A stretch of 64,000 nucleotides of DNA. It comes from Sipunculus nudus (taxonomy: Eukaryota; Annelida; Sipuncula; Golfingiida; Sipunculidae). A program made the position numbers and the translations under genes. Shown here in pieces: positions 10,302-24,700 of this stretch. The DNA lies in contig CM049322.1 in NCBI GenBank assembly GCA_026874595.1, positions 48,337,340 through 48,401,339 on the forward strand, read 5' to 3'. The notes beneath the pieces are model-generated. The model had not been told where the DNA came from. It searched no databases and saw only the letters and a program-made list of their open reading frames with translations. Numbering within the stretch: the stretch's first letter is position 1; each line of letters starts with the position of its first letter.

Positions 10302-13300
10302 CTGGAAAACAGCGAGAAAATTAGGTATGAGAGAAATATGAGACAGAATATATATTCAAGGATATATTCTCCAAAATATTATATGTCCTAGCATTTGACA
10401 TATATGTTAATTGGTAGTCAAGACTGTCCGTTGAAGTTCCCTCGAGTCTACGAAACTGTAGACGAAAACCTGACTTCCTTAACATTGATAATTCTTTTAA
10501 GCACTATAAACATCAGGTATATATAAAATGCATTTTCTTTCCTGGATAAAAGGCAGTATCTGCCAAGATTTTGTTCTGAAACCACTGAATTCCTAACGCA
10601 CCAATATAAAAGAAATAAACTTACACCGGGAGCGATCAGTATATAGATGAATAATAAAGATGGCGACCAACAGAAACAGATCTAATCTTGTTGTGCTTCA
10701 TGATAAGTACATCTCATTTCCTTGCTTTCCATTTTTGCTCATGATTCATGACAGGTATGTCTCATTTCCTTGCCTTTCATTCAATTTTTTTTTTTTGCTC
10801 ATGCATAATATCGTACCTTCTATCAAGAGTTTTTGTTAGAAGACCGAGACACATTAAAGTAGTATATGCGAAACTAATTAGCTAGAATAAATATTTAATT
10901 CAAATTATGATATTCAATAGCTCGGTACATCTGGATTTTCTTGCTTAAAAATGCAGGAGTCCAGGTTTTCAAAGATATGATCAGTATAAGTTATCCTCTG
11001 TCCTGTCATCTTCTTCTAGCCGTGAACTTAATGTTTACAATCATTTATACTGCAAGCCCCACCCATTACTATTTTTATCAGCCCGGGAGCCTGTATTAAA
11101 ATGTACTGTACCATTTGGCTGGTTTCCCAGCGTATGCTCTCTTTTCCGTTGCCCTTTAGAAAGAATCTACATTTACAGATACAATACAGGGCAGGTGAAC
11201 CAATTTATATGTGTTATCTACTTCATGTGTCAGTCTCAAATTATAGACTATGATTAACTGCATGATTTTACCTTGATGTCTTTTCCAGTTTCTTCCTCTC
11301 TCTTTAAATCTTCATAATGGTCCCTCGCCTGCTTCAATGGGTTGACCATTACGCCCTCTATCTGGGGAAACAGCTACAAAAAAGACATGACACAGTTTAC
11401 TTCATTGAACAAATAGGAACACAGCCAAACACAATATCTGTTTAAGCATACTGATCCTCCTTTATAACAAGGAAGCCAAGAATTTGTATAATTCAACGTT
11501 TTCTTTACGTTAAACGTGATAGAGAGGACAATTTTAAACTGGGAAAATCAAGTTTCAGGATTTAATGTTTTTGCTCTAAAAACCTTCTAGAAATACATTA
11601 AGGTATGGCATAAAATACGCTCTTATAAATTATTTGTTTTCCGTTTCATTGAATGAAAAATGTTCAGGCACATCTTTATGCATAGTTTTTTAATGTTTGC
11701 TCAGCGGAACAAAATCCACTGGCCGCTGGGAAATCGGATAGCAGACATGCAGATGGGGCGTATGCTTAGAATCGTTAACCTCTTAATCGAAAATTACTAA
11801 TCCACCGTAACGTTGTAGGTATTTCATCTTCCCTACATATATAGGCGTACACTGGACTCTGCCAACGAGACTCCCCAATATTGTCCCGACCATTAAGGCA
11901 GGTGGAGACTGAGCGAAGTATGGAGACGGATAAGGTTTAGCGACGACAACGCTTATATAAGCTACAGCGACTGCTCGTCTCCCAAAACAGGCACTTACCC
12001 GAGGACTGGCAGTATATTCAGTATTTCAGCTTATTGACAACAGTCGTTTTAAATCTGGAAAGCCTTTCAGGCTTTTCAGTACTGTAAGTCTCATCTGCCT
12101 GAACGAAATGCCTGTTCAGCAATACCTGTTTCCTAAAAGCAAAGGTTTCATAGGACTTAACTACAGAAACTAAACATAGTAATATAATTACCTTGGAAAC
12201 CGTTTCAAACATGGGAATAAGGACGAACTTGATGAATCCGATCTGCGCTGACGGTTTTGTGACTTTCTCTCTGTCCATGAATGGGGCAACAGGAAGCCCT
12301 TCCTGTTTCTCCCTGTCCGACTGGAACAGAAACAAAACCGATAGGTAAGCAATGTAGGCAGTGTTAACATTAAAGTATCCGGATTCCTATAGAAATCATG
12401 AATCATTTTACAGCAAAACATTTATTATACTCGATTCCGGGCATATGATAGGAACGTGAATCCCGAAATGAGGATGACATATTTATAGTCCTAACAAAGC
12501 ATAGTCTTGACAAATTATAATCCTAAGAACATTATAAAAAAAATATTTAAATCAAATGAGTACTGATTCAGTCAAATGAAGAGATTTTGCGAATTTTTAA
12601 AATTAAATGAAAACGCTTGTAATCCTGTCTAAAAATAACTTGAACACGCATTTTAAGATCATATTAGTTTGCGGTATTGATGTAAAGAAACGATAGTCAC
12701 GTGAACAGCCTATATAAATTAAGGCCCCTATAAAGGGGGCTGGAACATAGAGAACCACTTCAGAGGGTTCGAGGGAATAAAACCGTTATAATTAATGCAT
12801 TCGTGAACCAATAGTAAGAAGCCTTCCCCGGACACAATCCAGAAAATTTCGTCAAATTAAAAAATAACCATGGAATTTAATTCTTCCGCCATGTTGCGGC
12901 CCTATTGTCGGATGCTCCCCAGGCCCAGTTAGCTTTCACTTTTTCGGCCCATATTCCCTGGTTCATTCATTCACAAGTGATTGTACATTTGTGAATATTC
13001 CAAAATCATTTTTTTTATTAGCACATTCCTGAAATGCCCTGGGAATATATGGGCTTCCGGTTATGATGGCGTATGTTGAGTTGTGAACACACACACACAA
13101 CCACACACGAACGGGAATGAACGAGTACGTGTACTGTCATGGCGAAGGTATATGTAGGGTGAAAATCTGTAACCTGTGACTAATGCTTTTACTTTGAATA
13201 AAGGCCAGTTTTGAAAGAGAACCATGCATAGAGTGAAAGGAAACCAGAGATTGCCTATTCTAGATATAAAGGACCGAAACCATTTCAGTCCGATAATTTA

Positions 13301-15755
13301 CTATTGTCCCTACATCTTACAAAATCGCTTTTTTTCTCATGACGTGGACAATCCTAATAACCACATGAATTTTGATTAATTTCCTTGACACTTCCCTGAG
13401 ATACAAAAGAAAAAGTCTATATGAAGAAGTTGACGATACAAAGAAATTGTTTTTGTTCGGTATTGATAGTAATCATTTTGAAAAAAAAAAATTAGATCCC
13501 GAACGTCATCCGAGAATTTCTAGAGAAATTTATCTGGTTCATACATAATACAAGATGTATCTATCTTTCTATCTGCATATAAAGAAAGAAAAGAAAGAAA
13601 GAAAAGAAAGAAAAGAAAAGAAAGAAAGAAAAGAAAGAAAAGAAAAGAACAGAAAAGAAAAGAAAAGAAAAGAAAAGAAAGAAAGAAAGAAAGAAAGCGG
13701 GGGACCAATCAAAATATACATGTAATGGACCTAGGGACCAGTCTAAACGCCATTCCAGAGAACCTGATGTGATATATACCTGGTTAAAATACTCCTCCAG
13801 CAGACAGTCCACCCACGGCTCAGAGACTTCCATCGGGCGAACTTCGTTCGAAATGTCACAGCATTTGATCAACACCATTTTCAGCTAGAATAGTTGAATA
13901 TTTAAATTATTATAATTAAAAATACGCTTATCATATTAAAAAACTACATATACTAGAAAATAAACTTATGCTTGGATTTTTATTCATTTAAAAATAAAAA
14001 AATAACCATATTAAAAAATATATAGTATGAAAATTGATGATGTTAATTTATAAATTACTGATACCGTTTAATAATTTGTATCAAACTCTACTACATCATT
14101 AAATGTATACATTACATTAAAACTCTGTAGCCTAATATCACACAGCAAAGAGGAAAAATGCTTAATACAGATCCAAAATCTTTATACAGACAAAAAACTT
14201 CAGAGAGTTAACCCTGATAAATACAACTTAACGTTAAACTGGAATTTATATAAAATGAACTGTTTAACTTATGGACAAACATTGCTTATCATGTATCAAC
14301 AAATGCAGGTTGACTGTGAGTACCATACCTGTGTACACGATATACAGGGAGATTCGACCTATACACGAGACTCGCCCTATATACAGATACTCGAACTATA
14401 TACGGGGTATTTCTATATTTGATCAGTGTGTCAGGTGGACATACTGCTTCACGAGACAGGTGTTACAGAGTATATGCTTCACACAGCTGCGCGAAGGGTG
14501 GGACGTCACGTGGCATGCAGGACACATTTACATATGTGACGTCACAGAACTATTCATGATCACTTGTAAATGGACCAAATACAGCAATTACTGGTTGGAC
14601 TTACTGCAACCCACTTTCGCTTGAATTTCATACATTTCTGCAAAAATTATTACAAAAAATGAATGCATGCGAAAAAAATGTTCTAGGAGGATCAGTTCAG
14701 TGTAGTGTATGAATAGTACTGTAACATACGTCTGAAGGTGGCGTGTCCGTGAGATACGTCTTAAGGGAGGCGTGTCCTTGACATACGTCTGTAGGGAGGA
14801 GTTTATTTGTCATACGCCAAAAGGGGGCGTAAACTTGCCATGCGTCCCTTTGGAGGGGTGTCCTTTACATATGCTCGTAGGGAGGCGTGTGAGGACATCG
14901 GGTTTGTAGGCATGTCTGCAAGAGGTGTGTCCTAGGCACGACAACATATGTCTTTATGGTAAGCGTGTACCTGAAACATTTCTGAAGGGAGGCGTGTCTA
15001 TGACATACATCTATAAGGAGGAGCGTATATGACATGCGTCTGAAGGGCGGCGTGTCTATGACATACGTCTGTAAGTCAGAGTGTCTATGACTTGCGTCTG
15101 TAGAAAGGCGTGACTATGACATACGTCTGCAATGAGGCTTGTCTATGACACGCGTCGCTAGGGAGCATTTCTATAACATACGTCTGTAGGGAGGCGTGTG
15201 TATGACATAATCAGTAGGAGATGTGTCTATGATATAGGTGTGTAGGGAGGATCGAGTGTCAATGACATTGGTCTGTCGGGAGGCGTTTCTCAGATATACG
15301 TCTGTAGAGAGGCGTGTCTATGATGTACGTCTTTAGGGAGGCGTATCAATGATATAGGTCTGTAGGGAGGCGTGTCTATGATTTATGTTTGTAAGGAGGC
15401 GTGTCCATGAAATACGTCTGTTAGGAGACGTGTCTATGACATTCGTATGTAGGGAGGCCTCATTACAGACGTATATCATACCCACGGCTCCCTGCATACT
15501 TAATTATATCAAAGACACGGCCCCTAAAGCCGTATGTCTTAGACGTGTTTATGATATGTCTGTAAGGACGCGTGTCTTTGACATACATCTGTGAGGGGGG
15601 GGGGGGGCGTATCTATGATATAGGTCTGTAGTGAGACTTGTCTATGACATAGGTCAGTAGGGAGGCGTGTCTAAGACATACGGCTGTTGGAAAGCGTGCC
15701 TATGATATACGTCTGTAAGCGGTCTTTCCTGGGCATACGTCTTGCCTATCAATTC

Positions 15756-15798
<43 letters not shown>

Positions 15799-18700
15799 TG
15801 TATATACGTAGGAATGCGTGTCCATGACATGTCAGTGATACATGTGGAAGAGGATTGCCGCTGTACTGACATCGGTTTGGTCTATATACATATATGTATG
15901 TCGAAGACACAGTCAGTGTCTTTTTTTCAAGACTTTAGTAGGACCATCTTTTAATATTATATATTTCTTAAGCATGTGTGCGGCACTTAAGCAACAACAG
16001 AATTAAACATCTGAATATAAAAGAAGGATAAATGCGAATTAATTGTTCGTAGTTACCGAATTGAGATGCTCTTCCGAAGTAAAATCAAAGTGTTCAAGTT
16101 TTTGCTTGAAGCCTTCAATTATTTCTCCGTGTCTAGCCATATCTGTAGCTAGTATTAACAGAATGATTCCCTACAGCAAGAGAAATCGGTCAGTGACATG
16201 TGACACGTGTGTGGTCAAGGTTACAACCAATGAGGCGTATCGCTGTAGTCTCGTGATAAGCGCCTGCCAGTCTCTTTCCAAGCTCAGACAGGAAGGACGC
16301 AATGCGCATGCTTCAGACTTTACAACATCCGGTCTGAAAACCAGCCATAGCAGAGGTTGGGGGACGAGTTACGTTGGATATTTGGAATTTTTAAACGTTT
16401 GAATATGATAATGCCAAAATGGTTCCCAATGTTATCAAGTTTTATCTGTTACCAATATTTGTAACCCTAGAAAAGTATTGTTTCTCCATATGTGATTCAA
16501 TAAAATGGTTGAATATGCCAAATTTGATATCATAATGTATTCTAAATTATCATTAATGTTAGAACACAAGCAAATTACGCCCGTCCCCCGATCTTGGAAA
16601 CCGCAATGGCAGGCCCAGCGATAGACCCACATGGAAAAGACGTCTCAGCTACTCCGCGCCACCTGCCGTCAAGTGAGGACACTACACAAGCGCTGAATGA
16701 GCGTGAACTGAACGGGCTGGCAATCACGTGACCAGGAATAAATTGTTATTACGAAAGTAGCATGATTTCGTGATTTGTGTACAATGCCAAATATAGCATA
16801 TCACAATATTCTTTTTATTATATTCTTTGGTCGTCGCATGTTTACCAGCTCGTATCTGTCACGTGACTCACACTTTCAAACTTGCGCCGGATACCCTGGT
16901 ATGACCTCACCCTTAACTGTTGTCAAATGAATTCGTGATCTGCCGCAGCATTACAAAACACTTAAGGTTATACACGAAATCAATTCAAACTCCAAAGATT
17001 TTTTTCTAACCAAATGTAAGGCTCATATTTTCAATAATGTAGAAAAAAATAACAGAAACTACAATTATTTACCAAGATATTAGTTTTGTTTAAAAGGTAG
17101 ACAAGGTATTGTCTTTTTTCCAGGTTATAATAAATTTCAGCATTTTCCAAACGTTGGTTTATTTATGTGTCCTGTGAAAACTATTACTACTTTTGATCAC
17201 GTGCCCAACAGCACATTTACAATCATGCGGCGAGGATACCAGGATCTCCAAAGACATGCCAGGGTTAACAAGAATGAACTCATATTTTAATGTTGCCGGG
17301 TGCCCCGCTATTTACTGATAACTGACCCGAACAAAGTGAATACCCGTGAGAGAAGAGCAAGGATCTCTTGAGCGGTCAAATGTGAAATAAACTTGTTCAG
17401 ACAGTTCAGGAAATGATTTCTTTCGAGGAAATTGAGGAGCTTAAAATGATGCATACCTTTTGGTATTGCATGAAATTCAGAGTAATTCATGATAACCGAT
17501 TGTGGTTCATCTATATTACAGCCGAGGAGTAGTGGTCTTCGCTTGTGTGGTTGGCTGGTTATTTGGTTATTTTATTACGATCTGGTTTGTCAGTGACTGT
17601 TCCATGTTCTTAAAGCCACTAAAAATCTCTCTTAAGTACAGGGGGCGTAGCTCAGCGGTTAAAGCTGCATGTGCACATTCAGTGGTCAAGTTGGTTTATC
17701 CCATGATGGATTTCAAAACACCTCGTGAGCACATACATGTAAGCAATATGTATAATTCCGGCTTCAGCGGTTCAGGAGAAGAGCGTAGAACTAGATGGCG
17801 AGTTTGATTCTCGGGAGGTGAGGTGAGATTATTTTCACGGTCGGCTCCATCTCTGCAGTCTAAATGGGAAGGCCGTGCCGGACGGCCGAGTTTCGCTCAC
17901 ATTCGAGTGCGCCTTTAGGGGGTTCCTCAGTGGTATGACCCAGCAATGGGAAGATTACACACCCAGGGCCCACGGGTGGCGCAATCACCTGGCAGACCTG
18001 ATTAACATCGGGATATAAAATAAGAGGAAACATGTGATACCGCCCTGTCAAGTAGTCCGAAACTGGAATTGACGGTTACCTTAACGTATAAAAATTTCTG
18101 TAATGCTGGTCAGACAAACTTTGCTCATTTGGTTACTGTCCTCTGCAAGGATAAATTTATCTAAATATCCTCCAAGATTTCAACATGGCTAGGGCAGACA
18201 CAACGTTATGAAATATATGATATACCCCTTTGCGACGGCTGAAGTCGATTGCCTAAGTCGTCTCGTGGCAATACGCCTTTGGAGCACACCGTTTGGCTGA
18301 TAAATCACGCGGCAAGAGGATGTGCCCGCTTTACGGCGGCAGGAAGTATCCGCTTTACGGCAATCGACGACATGCCCACATGGACAAGTTTGATTGATGT
18401 GACAGTATTCAGACTTAAATGAATACTCCAGTCTGTCCTTAATACGAGATCCCCAGAATGGAGTTTCTATTAATCATTCTCTGATCCCCAGGGACTTCCT
18501 TTTACGGCTTTTACAACGTGGAACAGGTTGGCCCGGGGTGTTTAAATTACCTCCATCCAGCCGTCAAACCCGACGTGTTGATAGTTGGGACAGGGTTTTA
18601 TTGAAAAGCTAATACATTAACTCCAAAGGAAATGTGATCAGTGCACCCGGTTCCTGTGAGCATTATGAAATAACAAGACCATGGCATCACGGCAGGCACG

Positions 18701-21700
18701 TTACTGAAGTCAACTAAATTTTAAACGTTATTCATCGGCTTCTGTGTGAAACAGGGCGTAGCCTTATGATTAAAGTCGGCCTCTTAAGACGACCCTTATC
18801 CACCGATTATTCCGGTCGAATTTTACCGGCCAGAAAAATCAGTAGGTGTAAGGCTGCTACCTGCCGGATTTTTTGTTCAGAATCCGTCAGGTAATATCGG
18901 CTGTAAAAAATTCTTGACATTGTCAAGGATTTTCCGGCCGATTTTCATCCGGACTGGGAATTTGGTAGAGGAGATGACGGAACCGAAAAAGTCTGCCGAT
19001 TTTAAGTTATCTTTCATCATTTATGACGACAATAGCTATCAAGAGGACGAAACAAAAGTGTCCAAAATGATCAGAAAAACGTTTTGATGTAATAGCATCT
19101 GCCGCGTTGTGCAGGTGCTCACCGGCCCGCGAGACTGATAGATTTTTCCGCCTGCTTAAAAAATCCGCCTGCAAAAAAAATCTGTAAATTGGAGGCTGGC
19201 TTAACCTATCGGTTTATGTTTCCGGCAGATTTTTGTTTTATTGGCCGGGGGAAAAAATCTGCCTGGAGCTTTGATGTCATTGTGCATGCTCGCACAATTA
19301 CCGATTAAATTGTGCACATCCCCAGATATATTAAGATATTACTTCTTGTTTTTGCTGGATTGCTTTTGGATTGAATAAGTGGCGTAAGATGGCTCAAATC
19401 GGTCGGTTATTTTAGTTCCGTTATCAGAGCTTCCGATTTTCCGGGACGCCGGGGCCTTCGGAGTTCGGAAAAAAACGCCTCTTGGACCAAAGAGGGCAGG
19501 AGCTTCCAAGTCAAAAACTTGGAAATCGTTGGAGAGCAGAAATTTGTTTAAATGTCTTTGAACATGTTATGAATCATTTATGGTTCGATGTACATAAACC
19601 CATAGACGAATAAAACATATAAAACATATCATTAATATTGTATGGGTGTCATCATCGTCATCATTGAAGCAACAGTATCACCTGTACGGACCGTTGATTT
19701 ATTCCTCGGAGTAGTTTATTCTAGATCCAAATGTGTCCGCTGTTTCAATAAAATGTTATACAAGTGTGTATCTATCTACTGGCAATCAATTAAGAACTGA
19801 TGCTCCAGTTGCCAATTTGTAGAGTAAAATATTACCAATCAGGGGAGGCTAGTACAACACCATAGCGACCGCGCTTGATAAAGTTGGCTCATAGTGGGCG
19901 GATATAACACTGCCATGTTCCTGTACACCCCTTAATGTCTATTTGCTAATGAATAAATGTCATACTGGTCGTGTTATATTCACGTTTATGATTTTGGAAA
20001 AGGGACAACGGGTCAAGGACAATGTTTTGTTTAAAATATTAATTCATATTGTGTTAACAAGATATAACTAAATTCTGGTCTTTCATTTTGATAGAGAGAA
20101 TAATAGCTTGTACCTTAAGCTGTATTTTTCATTTATTTTTCTTAAATATGATTTTTGTTGCTTAGGGAAAAATTCTTATATAATTTTAAACCCTATATAT
20201 GTTGATTTTAGATAATGGACTTGTGCTTAGGCATAATGGGTCCATCGTAAATTCCTCTCTGGGTACAATTATTCAAATCGGCGCACATTTTAACGGCAAC
20301 ATTAAATAATTTGAATATTCTTACTTAACCCTGGCAGACACATAATACGGTATCTAAGGCATCATGTCACGTGACCCATACCGCATCCACGTGATCCTTC
20401 TTGTGGAAATTAAATTCGGAGAGTTTCTTTTTGAACGACTCCAGGATGTCATTATGACGGGCCATGTCGGTGGCGAGAATGAGCATAGTCACTCCCTAAA
20501 ACGTCAAGGTACACAGGTAATCATAGAAATATATAAAGATGACATGTACAGCAGCGATAGAATAGTAATCACAGAAATAAAAATATGTGCATGATATAGT
20601 ATACAGTAACATGGAATATAGTAATCACTGAAATATATAATCATGATATGTACAGTAACCACAGAATAGTAATCATTGAAATATGTAAACAAAACATGAT
20701 ATACAGTAAAAATCACGTACGGAATATATATTTATATATATATTAAGATATAATATTTTTTCAATAAAAATACAAAACTTCTGGAATGTATATTTAAACA
20801 AGAATTGCCTGAAACGTTACATTGATTTTAAGGCAGGTTGACTATTCAAGGAGTACTTTTCATGAAATAAGGTCAAAACGTACATAACTGGTGCTTATTC
20901 TAAAATATTTTCACGATATTAATAAAAATAACCAAAGTGACAAGCAAGACAGCTGATGAACACAGCCTCCAAAACTACGGCAATAGAATACACATTATTA
21001 CACTAAACAGAACTCTTTATCACAGCAGATGTGTAGAAAATATAACCTTGTTTGAAAAATTAAAAAAAAGGTTGAAATACACACAGAATATAGAAATGTT
21101 ATATCTCAAAAACAGAGAGAAATTGAGTGTACACCTGAAAAAAAATGTGAAAAGCTGCTCCCATATTTGTAAGAATACATTAGGTACCAGATGATAATTA
21201 CTTTTCTGTTAGATTATATTAATTTGTGTTTTATGGACTTGTAAAGGAGTCATGAAAACAAAGAACAAGAGATTTCTTGAATAATTAAAAAAAAAAAACA
21301 TTGTTACAAAGTAAAAACTGTTTCTACAGGTGCCTTGGGTTATGTACAAAAATGGTTGAATGTATTGTCACTTCAGAGGCGTCGATGTAAGTTATGTAAT
21401 ATCAAAGTTAGCATCATTTACAATCTTTGTTTGTATATTTGTTAGAAATGTCAATAAAAATTAAAAAAAAGTGAGAATACACAAAGGGGAAAAAGGAAAC
21501 AAAACTTAAAGCTGGATAGAAATATTTTACTTTGAGAAAACAAATCTGCACGTTAAATTGATTAATCACATTTGATTCAAATAGTCTTGCACAGTTATCG
21601 GTATTCAGAGGTTATAATGAACTTTTAAAAATTTTGCATGGTGACACGGTCTGATGTAAATTCCCATAAACAGCTCCGATTTGGAGCAAATTAAAATATT

Positions 21701-24700
21701 CGACGTCAACCTAATGATGGCCATGTAAATTATATTTATATTTACCTTTCCAAATTAATGATGATTATATTAGAGAACATCAAACATCACAGGAATTTCT
21801 ATGATATATTTGGACGAAAGGCTAAAACATTTATTTTTCAAAATGCATTAAATATACATTAAATATATATGTCGGCTTATTTCTTCGTAATGAGAGGTCA
21901 ACATCTTATCTATTTACTATCATTATAAATCTGATTGATGCAGAACATGCAGTATGATAGATTAGCATTATATTACAAAGAGTAATGCAAAATAGGGTTC
22001 ATCCTGTCACGTGACAAATAAGTGCAGCTTTCGAATTACTGAAAATATGATTATTATGTTTCTGACAAAATTCTTATTGTAAATAGAATAAAACAAGATG
22101 ATACCTTTGAATTATTTTTTAATATATTTTTTTTATTATATATATACAGTGAAACCCCACCTTATCACCACCCAACAATTGCGACCACCCACAATTACGA
22201 CCAACTTTCTTGGTCTTGATAATGTGATCCAGGTAGCTTTTTATTTCACAAATACGACAACCACAAAAGTACGACCACTTGGGTCAGTATCCAAGGTGGT
22301 CGTAATTGTGGGGTTGAATGAATGAAGTCTGTATGTCACTTTCCAGCATGATAAAAACGTGACCGAATGGTTTTAATCAAGCAGGCATTAACTATATTTA
22401 CTATTTCTTCAACAATGGGCAATGTGTATTCAAAATATTCATATCTTTGCCCCTCCTGGGATCTAACTTTCTCCTCTCTTATTTCCTAAGATGTATATTT
22501 GATGTTTCTATGTATACTCACAGCCCGGATGCGTTTGAAGTTATTGGCGTCAACGTTACTGAAGATGTTGGTCTCTGGGTTGGAGAGGATTTTGAAGGCC
22601 ACGGCACAGTGATGATTTTCTAGCGGTGACATGTCGTTATAACGGATAGCTAGCTCTGTCCGGGCGTTTATCTGGTACCTGGAGGAACATTATTATGAAT
22701 CGTAATAAAACGGACAGTACTTAGAGATTAACAAATAAAAAAAACATTAAACAAGAGTTTCTAAACATTTTGTACACGAAGGCATCCAGAAAATAAAACT
22801 GAACAGAGACAGGAAAAAAATCATCTCTCTCATGATCTCTGTTTGTTTATGGTGATACTGGTGATAAAGAAATAATGATAATTATTCATATTTATTGTTG
22901 TTCTCTAACTTCATGCAGGTTTGTGACGTCTTTCCGGTACTTCTAATAACACTTGTCTATTTAGAAAATTGCGTAGACACTTTGATATGCCTGTGTTTGC
23001 AGATAAAAAGTTTCAACATGGATCGGCAAAATGAGCCTGTCAGAATTTTGTTTAAATCTGAAGGTGTTCCAAGCAATATCTTCTCATAATTACACGTACA
23101 CACGGTGTTTCTAAACATATCATATAACGTGATCATGTTAACTAACAAGAAAATCCACTAAACGCCGCGCGAGTGTTGTGAAATGTGTCCCCTTAGCTCG
23201 TGGCAAACTCTCCAAGAGGTCGCTCTGTCACATTCTTTCGCTAAAATCACCTCTGTCAAGAGCTATGGGCAATCTATATGTGACCACGCATGGCCACGTG
23301 TCACCATGGCCAAACTTGCTGTCCATATAGCTAATTTGGTTAAAACTGACAAACAATGTTAATGAATATATAACATTTTCGACACAATGTTATAACTGAT
23401 AGGTATCTGACATATCATGTCAGTTTGACTATTAAACTTGATTTTGACCTGGCCTGCTCTATCGATGCCTTATCTAAGCCTACACCTAACGTATGTCTTG
23501 GTGATTCCGGTTGAACATAAAAAAATTATCAATATTTCGTTCACGTATCATGGATAGTTTTAAAATGGAGATTCTGGTGGAGATTGCTCTCGTGGCTGAA
23601 CGATCAACAAGACATTTGATGAGTTTAGAGTGTACGTACGTGTTGTTGTATCCGGGGTGGTCCAGATCGTGACAGACGCAGGCCGTCATCAGGATGCCAA
23701 GGTCCTCCCGGCTCATCCTCTCCCACAGCTTACAGAGGTTGATCATCCCGTACATCATCTGGGTGACGCAGAAACAGTGCCGGAAGTTGTGAAACGGGTT
23801 GTTCCGGTAGTTCTCCTGCACGCACAGCTAGTAGATAGAAAAGAAAACACGGAACCGTTATTGGCCTTGAAAAAAAATAATATTCTAATCCCACATTTAT
23901 CTATAAGGTTAATACACAGAAAAGAAAACAAGGAATTATTATTGGCCTCGAAGAAAATGATATTATAATCTCACTTAAGTCGCCAAGGAACCCTTATTGG
24001 CCTCGATGAAAGTAATATAAATAATATTCCAATCCCATATATATCCACAAGGTTGCTAATAGAGAGAAAAGAAAACATGGATCCATCATTGATCTCGAAA
24101 ATATACACATCATCCTAATGAAAATGTCCACAAAAGTGTTCCGGTTCATCCTCAGAACGCATGGCTTACATAATAAATTAGGGACCCATAGGCCACGACG
24201 CTCAGCTGAGGTTGTTTATAAGTACAATCTTATGAAATCATATGTTTTTAGAAAAGAATCATTGCTTCACGTTTTTTCAAGAAGTGGTCCTATGATACAG
24301 ACCTTGGGCGTTTTCATTACAGATGGAACAGGATTATTTTACCATCGGCAGGTAACCAGTATGTAAATGATGGGAGGATTTAGTCAAAAGTTTGACTAAA
24401 ATGCGCTTTCTAAAGATTTGTGTCTAAGAAAATTTGCCTTTGACTTGTGATCCCAGAAACAAGGTACTTGTGTCCCATTAATACGTGAAAGGTGGAATGA
24501 TCGAGATCCAAAAATGTTCGGATTGAAATATGTTCACAAAAATTTTAAAGAAGCGGTCCTGTGACCCTGATCTTTGACCGTGGCACCACAAAATCTAAAG
24601 GAATCTTTCCCTATTTGCATGTGAGCTCTATGTGAAATTTGTTAAGAGTTGGTCCAATAGATTGTCTTGATATATGTGCACAGATTGCACTTAAAAGAGG

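Larger units (their letters stand above)
10302..13779 (-). other. PDE9A introns between the last four exons
   Basis: Three introns (10302-11271, 11374-12191, 12321-13779) are AT-rich. The last holds a GAAA microsatellite (13581-13696). No other feature was recognised in them. Confidence 0.7.
13885..16056 (-). other. PDE9A intron between alternative exon A and the KCCDIS exon
   Basis: This 2.2-kb intron is about half filled by a 29-bp minisatellite (14725-15735), followed by a TA microsatellite (15757-15795). Confidence 0.75.
16171..20381 (-). other. PDE9A intron separating the two alternative exons
   Basis: This 4.2-kb intron contains a SINE (17758-18058) and a GC-rich region with opposing GGCCGG/CCGGCC-type words (about 18740-19500). 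No further copy of the 114-nt exon was found in it by searching for the ATDMARH-encoding pattern. Confidence 0.7.

Noticed and set aside
23630-23968. A 112-codon + strand ORF over the HNFRH/HDLDHPG exon.
   Set aside because: It is a shadow of the strongly conserved - strand PDE9A exon.
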